Assembly (NCBI GenBank): GCA_002429165.1
Contig: DIYV01000124.1
Coordinates: forward strand, 1-8,251
Reading direction: 5' to 3'
Length of the DNA stretch: 8,251 nucleotides
Origin: Gallionella sp. UBA6045
GTDB taxonomy: Bacteria > Pseudomonadota > Gammaproteobacteria > Burkholderiales > Gallionellaceae
Shown here piece by piece: positions 5,809-8,251 of the stretch. Numbering within the stretch: the stretch's first letter is position 1; each line of letters opens with the position of its first letter. Below the pieces are notes generated by a model. That model was not told the origin of the DNA. It did not search any database and saw only the letters and a program-made list of their open reading frames with translations. Both the position numbers and the translations under genes were made by a program.

Positions 5809-6873
5809 TTGAATAACCCGACCAACGATCCTTCATCTGTTAATAACGGAAGCCTTACCTACCGGGATTCCGGTGTGGATATGGACGCGGGCGACCGTCT
5901 GGTCGAAAATATCAAACCTTTTGCCAAGCGCACCATGCGCCCGGAAGTACTCAACGGCATCGGCGGCTTCGGCGCGCTGGTGGAGATTTCCAAAAAATAT
6001 CGCGAACCGGTTCTGGTGTCCGGCACAGATGGCGTGGGCACCAAACTAAAACTCGCTTTCGAGTTGAACCGCCACGACACGGTGGGTATCGATCTGGTCG
6101 GCATGAGCGTCAACGACATCCTGGTGCAGGGTGCGGAGCCGCTATTCTTCCTCGATTATTTCGCCTGCGGCAAGCTGGATGTGGAGGCCGCCACCGAGGT
6201 CATCAAGGGCATCGCCTTCGGCTGCGAACAGGCCGGCTGCGCGCTGATCGGCGGCGAGACCGCCGAAATGCCCGGCATGTATCCGGCGGGAGAATACGAC
6301 CTGGCGGGTTTCGCCGTCGGCGTGGTGGAGAAGGCCGACATCATCAGCGGCACAGACATCCAGGCGGGCGATGCGGTGATCGGCCTCGCCTCGAACGGCG
6401 CGCATTCCAACGGCTATTCGCTGGTGCGCAAGATCATCAGCAACCACAAGGTAGATCTCAAGCAACAACTTGATGGCAAACCGCTGGCCGATTTGATCAT
6501 GGCGCCGACACGCATCTACGTGAAGCCGCTGCTGGCGCTGATGAAAAGCCTCACCGTCAAAGGCATGGCACACATCACCGGCGGCGGCCTGCTGGAGAAC
6601 GTGCCGCGCGTGTTGCCGGCAAACGTGGTGGCGCAACTGGACGGCAAGGCTTGGCACACGCCCGCACTGTTCGACTGGTTGCGCGAGATGGGCAATGTCG
6701 CCCCGCAGGAGATGTATCGCACCTTCAACTGCGGTATCGGCATGGTGGTGGTCGTGGCCCGGCAAGATGCGGATGCAGCACTGAAGCAACTCAACGCCGC
6801 GGGTGAAACGGCAACCGTTATCGGCTCGATACGCACGCGCCAGGGCGATGAGGCACAGACGCAAGTCGCCTGA
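5809..6873 (+). CDS. purM: Phosphoribosylformylglycinamidine cyclo-ligase (AIR synthetase)
   Basis: This 354-residue cytosolic enzyme closes the imidazole ring in de novo purine synthesis, turning FGAM and ATP into AIR. It has the typical family length. Signatures are SYRD-like [14 protein letters not shown] (16-29), GIGGFGAL (50-57), the ATP-binding [14 protein letters not shown] (71-84), the catalytic-loop [14 protein letters not shown] (98-111), [12 protein letters not shown] (147-158) and, further on, [12 protein letters not shown] and the [12 protein letters not shown] region. The start is TTG 5809, because no ATG lies upstream of the conserved DSGVDMDAG and TTG gives the N-terminal extension seen in relatives; GCGAG lies nearby upstream. 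It is divergent from the permease gene and 13 bp before purN, with which it forms a purine operon. Confidence 0.96.
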   Translation: MNNPTNDPSSVNNGSLTYRDSGVDMDAGDRLVENIKPFAKRTMRPEVLNGIGGFGALVEISKKYREPVLVSGTDGVGTKLKLAFELNRHDTVGIDLVGMSVNDILVQGAEPLFFLDYFACGKLDVEAATEVIKGIAFGCEQAGCALIGGETAEMPGMYPAGEYDLAGFAVGVVEKADIISGTDIQAGDAVIGLASNGAHSNGYSLVRKIISNHKVDLKQQLDGKPLADLIMAPTRIYVKPLLALMKSLTVKGMAHITGGGLLENVPRVLPANVVAQLDGKAWHTPALFDWLREMGNVAPQEMYRTFNCGIGMVVVVARQDADAALKQLNAAGETATVIGSIRTRQGDEAQTQVA

Positions 6874-6886
6874 TTTGTAATTCACG

Positions 6887-7525
6887 ATGAAAAAAATCGT
6901 CATCCTGATCTCCGGCCGCGGCAGCAATTTGCAAGCCCTGCTGGAGGCACATCTGTCCTGCAGCATCGCAGCGGTGATCAGTAATCGTGCGGATGCGGAA
7001 GGATTGGGCATCGCCAAAGCGCTCGGCATCCCTACCGCTGCCGTCGATAATCGCAACTATGCGGATCGAGAAAGTTTCGATGCCGCGCTTGCAAAATCGA
7101 TAGATGCCTTTGTTCCCGATATTGTTGCGCTTGCCGGCTTCATGCGCATCCTCAGTCCAGGTTTTGTGGCCCGATATCACGGCAGACTTGTCAATATTCA
7201 TCCATCGCTATTGCCGGCCTACGGCGGACTCAACACCCACGCGCGGGCACTGCACGACGGGGTAAAGATCCATGGTTGCACGGTGCATTTCGTTACCCCT
7301 GACCTCGACCACGGCCCGATCATCATCCAGGCCGCCGTACCGGTGTTGTGTGACGACACCGAGCAAACATTGGCGGCGCGAGTGCTGAACGAGGAACATC
7401 GCATTTATCCGCAAGCCATCAGCTGGCTATGCCAGGATAGGATCAAATTGAGCGATGAAGGGCGGGTCATATTTCTGTATCGTATACAGTCTGGTTTCAC
7501 GCTAGTCAGTCCCAGTCTGGAATAA
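6887..7525 (+). CDS. purN: Phosphoribosylglycinamide formyltransferase
   Basis: This 212-residue, 10-formyltetrahydrofolate-dependent enzyme formylates GAR to FGAR in de novo purine synthesis. It has the usual size. The phosphate-binding LISGRGSNLQAL (7-18) and the folate/active-site run LAGFMRILSPGF (82-93) are intact. Catalytic Asn103 and His105 sit in VNIHPSLLP, and Asp141 in DLDHGP (139-144), equivalent to Asn106, His108 and Asp144 of E. coli. The usual PGLHTH turn reads GGLNTH here, so the residue equivalent to E. coli His119 is Asn116. It starts 13 bases after purM with no clear Shine-Dalgarno sequence, which suggests translation coupled to purM. The C-terminal tail beyond about residue 190 is variable in the family. 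It precedes a DUF3108 gene by two bases. Confidence 0.95.
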   Translation: MKKIVILISGRGSNLQALLEAHLSCSIAAVISNRADAEGLGIAKALGIPTAAVDNRNYADRESFDAALAKSIDAFVPDIVALAGFMRILSPGFVARYHGRLVNIHPSLLPAYGGLNTHARALHDGVKIHGCTVHFVTPDLDHGPIIIQAAVPVLCDDTEQTLAARVLNEEHRIYPQAISWLCQDRIKLSDEGRVIFLYRIQSGFTLVSPSLE

Positions 7526-7527
7526 CG

Positions 7528-8238
7528 ATGAAATTTCGGTTTCGATCTATCGCATGGTTGATGTTGCTTGTGGCAGGTCCTTCATTCGCCGCAGCGCCGA
7601 GCAGTGTTCATGCCAGTTACGAGGTATACAAAAGCGGCATCCCAGTCGGCCAGGTCGATGAAGTTTTTGCTATCGGCAAGGATAATCGCTACACGATCGT
7701 CAGCACCACGCGTGCCACTGGCTTGCTGGCGATATTCATGCCGGGAAAGATTATCCTCCACAGCAGCGGATTGGTGGGCGATCACGGGCTGAAGCCTTTG
7801 AATTTCAGCGATGTTCGCGAAGGCGATGAGGACAGGAATCGCAGCGCCGAGTTCGACTGGAATACCAGGCAACTCACCCTGATTGAACATAAACAACGAA
7901 CAGTGGTACCGCTTCCGGACGACACTCAAGACCGGATCAGCGCGATGTACCAATTCCTGTTTCTGTCGCTGGCGAAAACCGACACGCTGGATTTCCACAT
8001 GACCAACGGCGGCAAGCTGGATATATACAATTACCGCATCACGCACGACCAGACCGTGACGGTTCCTCTCGGCACGTTCAAGTCGCTGTATATAGCCAGC
8101 GTGCCGGAAGCGGGTTCCAACCGGACCGAAATCTGGCTGTCGGGAGAGCACGCCAATTTCCCGTGCAAGATCGTTATCACCGATCCGGATGGAAGCAGTC
8201 TCTCGCAGGAATTGACGAAGTTCACTTCCATTCCGTGA
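7528..8238 (+). CDS. Secreted DUF3108 domain protein
   Basis: This 236-residue protein has an N-terminal signal peptide: a basic start (MKFRFR), a hydrophobic core (about 8-16) and a likely cleavage after SFA (19-21). The remainder, rich in beta strands, looks like a DUF3108 domain, with HASYEVYKSGIPVGQVDEVF (29-48) near the start and LGTFKSLYIASV plus FPCKIVI towards the end. Such proteins are found in the periplasm or outer membrane of Gram-negatives and their function is not established; some resemble lipid-handling beta-barrel-like folds, which is only a structural analogy. ATG 7528 begins two bases after the purN stop, so it is co-transcribed and probably translationally coupled, with CTGGA inside the purN end as a weak ribosome binding site. 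The link to purine synthesis is positional only. Confidence 0.88.
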   Translation: MKFRFRSIAWLMLLVAGPSFAAAPSSVHASYEVYKSGIPVGQVDEVFAIGKDNRYTIVSTTRATGLLAIFMPGKIILHSSGLVGDHGLKPLNFSDVREGDEDRNRSAEFDWNTRQLTLIEHKQRTVVPLPDDTQDRISAMYQFLFLSLAKTDTLDFHMTNGGKLDIYNYRITHDQTVTVPLGTFKSLYIASVPEAGSNRTEIWLSGEHANFPCKIVITDPDGSSLSQELTKFTSIP

Positions 8239-8251
8239 CCGCCGCCTTCCC

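Noticed and set aside
5748..5825. Longer N-terminus for the permease from ATG 5825
   Set aside because: It would begin upstream of the predicted promoter and overlap purM; family N-termini fit ATG 5747.
6142..7056. 304-codon minus-strand frame over purM and purN
   Set aside because: It is antisense to two intact enzymes with all key motifs, and its His/Arg/Ala-rich composition is typical of the shadow of GC-biased codons.
7582..8151. 189-codon minus-strand frame over the DUF3108 gene
   Set aside because: It is antisense to a gene with a clear signal peptide and domain, and has no recognisable features of its own.

Overview
The window reads as an ordinary chromosomal stretch of a betaproteobacterium. 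Protein resemblance and gene order suggest the Nitrosomonadales/Gallionellaceae side, but this is inference without any database search. The clearest pointer is the block purM / AI-2E-type permease / hda / HAD-IB hydrolase, with purN and a DUF3108 gene after purM; I recall this arrangement as common in Betaproteobacteria. No phage, plasmid, insertion sequence, CRISPR, tRNA or rRNA signal is visible.

Layout. Bases 1-33 may be the tail of an upstream gene. Bases 34-334 have no convincing gene but contain a perfect 13-bp hairpin and a smaller dyad. Next come a TARG1-like macro-domain gene (335-826) and ppnP (851-1162), closely spaced and probably co-transcribed. A nested inverted repeat (1167-1264) follows, then yajQ (1304-1792), an unrecognised 134-residue protein (1978-2382), a 54-residue membrane peptide (2530-2694) and a DJ-1/YajL family protein (2740-3288). 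All of these are on the plus strand.

On the minus strand, an operon starts near 5747 and runs leftward: AI-2E family permease, hda, then a HAD-IB phosphatase. hda and the phosphatase share a GTGA stop/start overlap. This operon converges on yajL with only 35 bp between the genes. On the right, purM, purN and a secreted DUF3108 protein run rightward as a second operon. The permease and purM are divergent, with start codons 61 bp apart; the gap holds a good sigma-70-like promoter for the permease operon and a weaker -10 candidate for purM.

Functions. purM and purN encode two steps of de novo purine synthesis. Hda is the regulatory inactivator of DnaA that acts with the beta clamp. PpnP and the macro-domain protein both plausibly handle nucleosides or ADP-ribose derivatives. 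YajQ is a cyclic-di-GMP-binding-type protein and YajL a DJ-1-type protein. I found no clearly new multi-gene system. The points most worth checking are the macro domain, which lacks the TARG1 catalytic Lys and Asp; an Asn in PurN where E. coli has His119; the nested inverted repeat; and the unrecognised proteins at 1978-2382 and 2530-2694.
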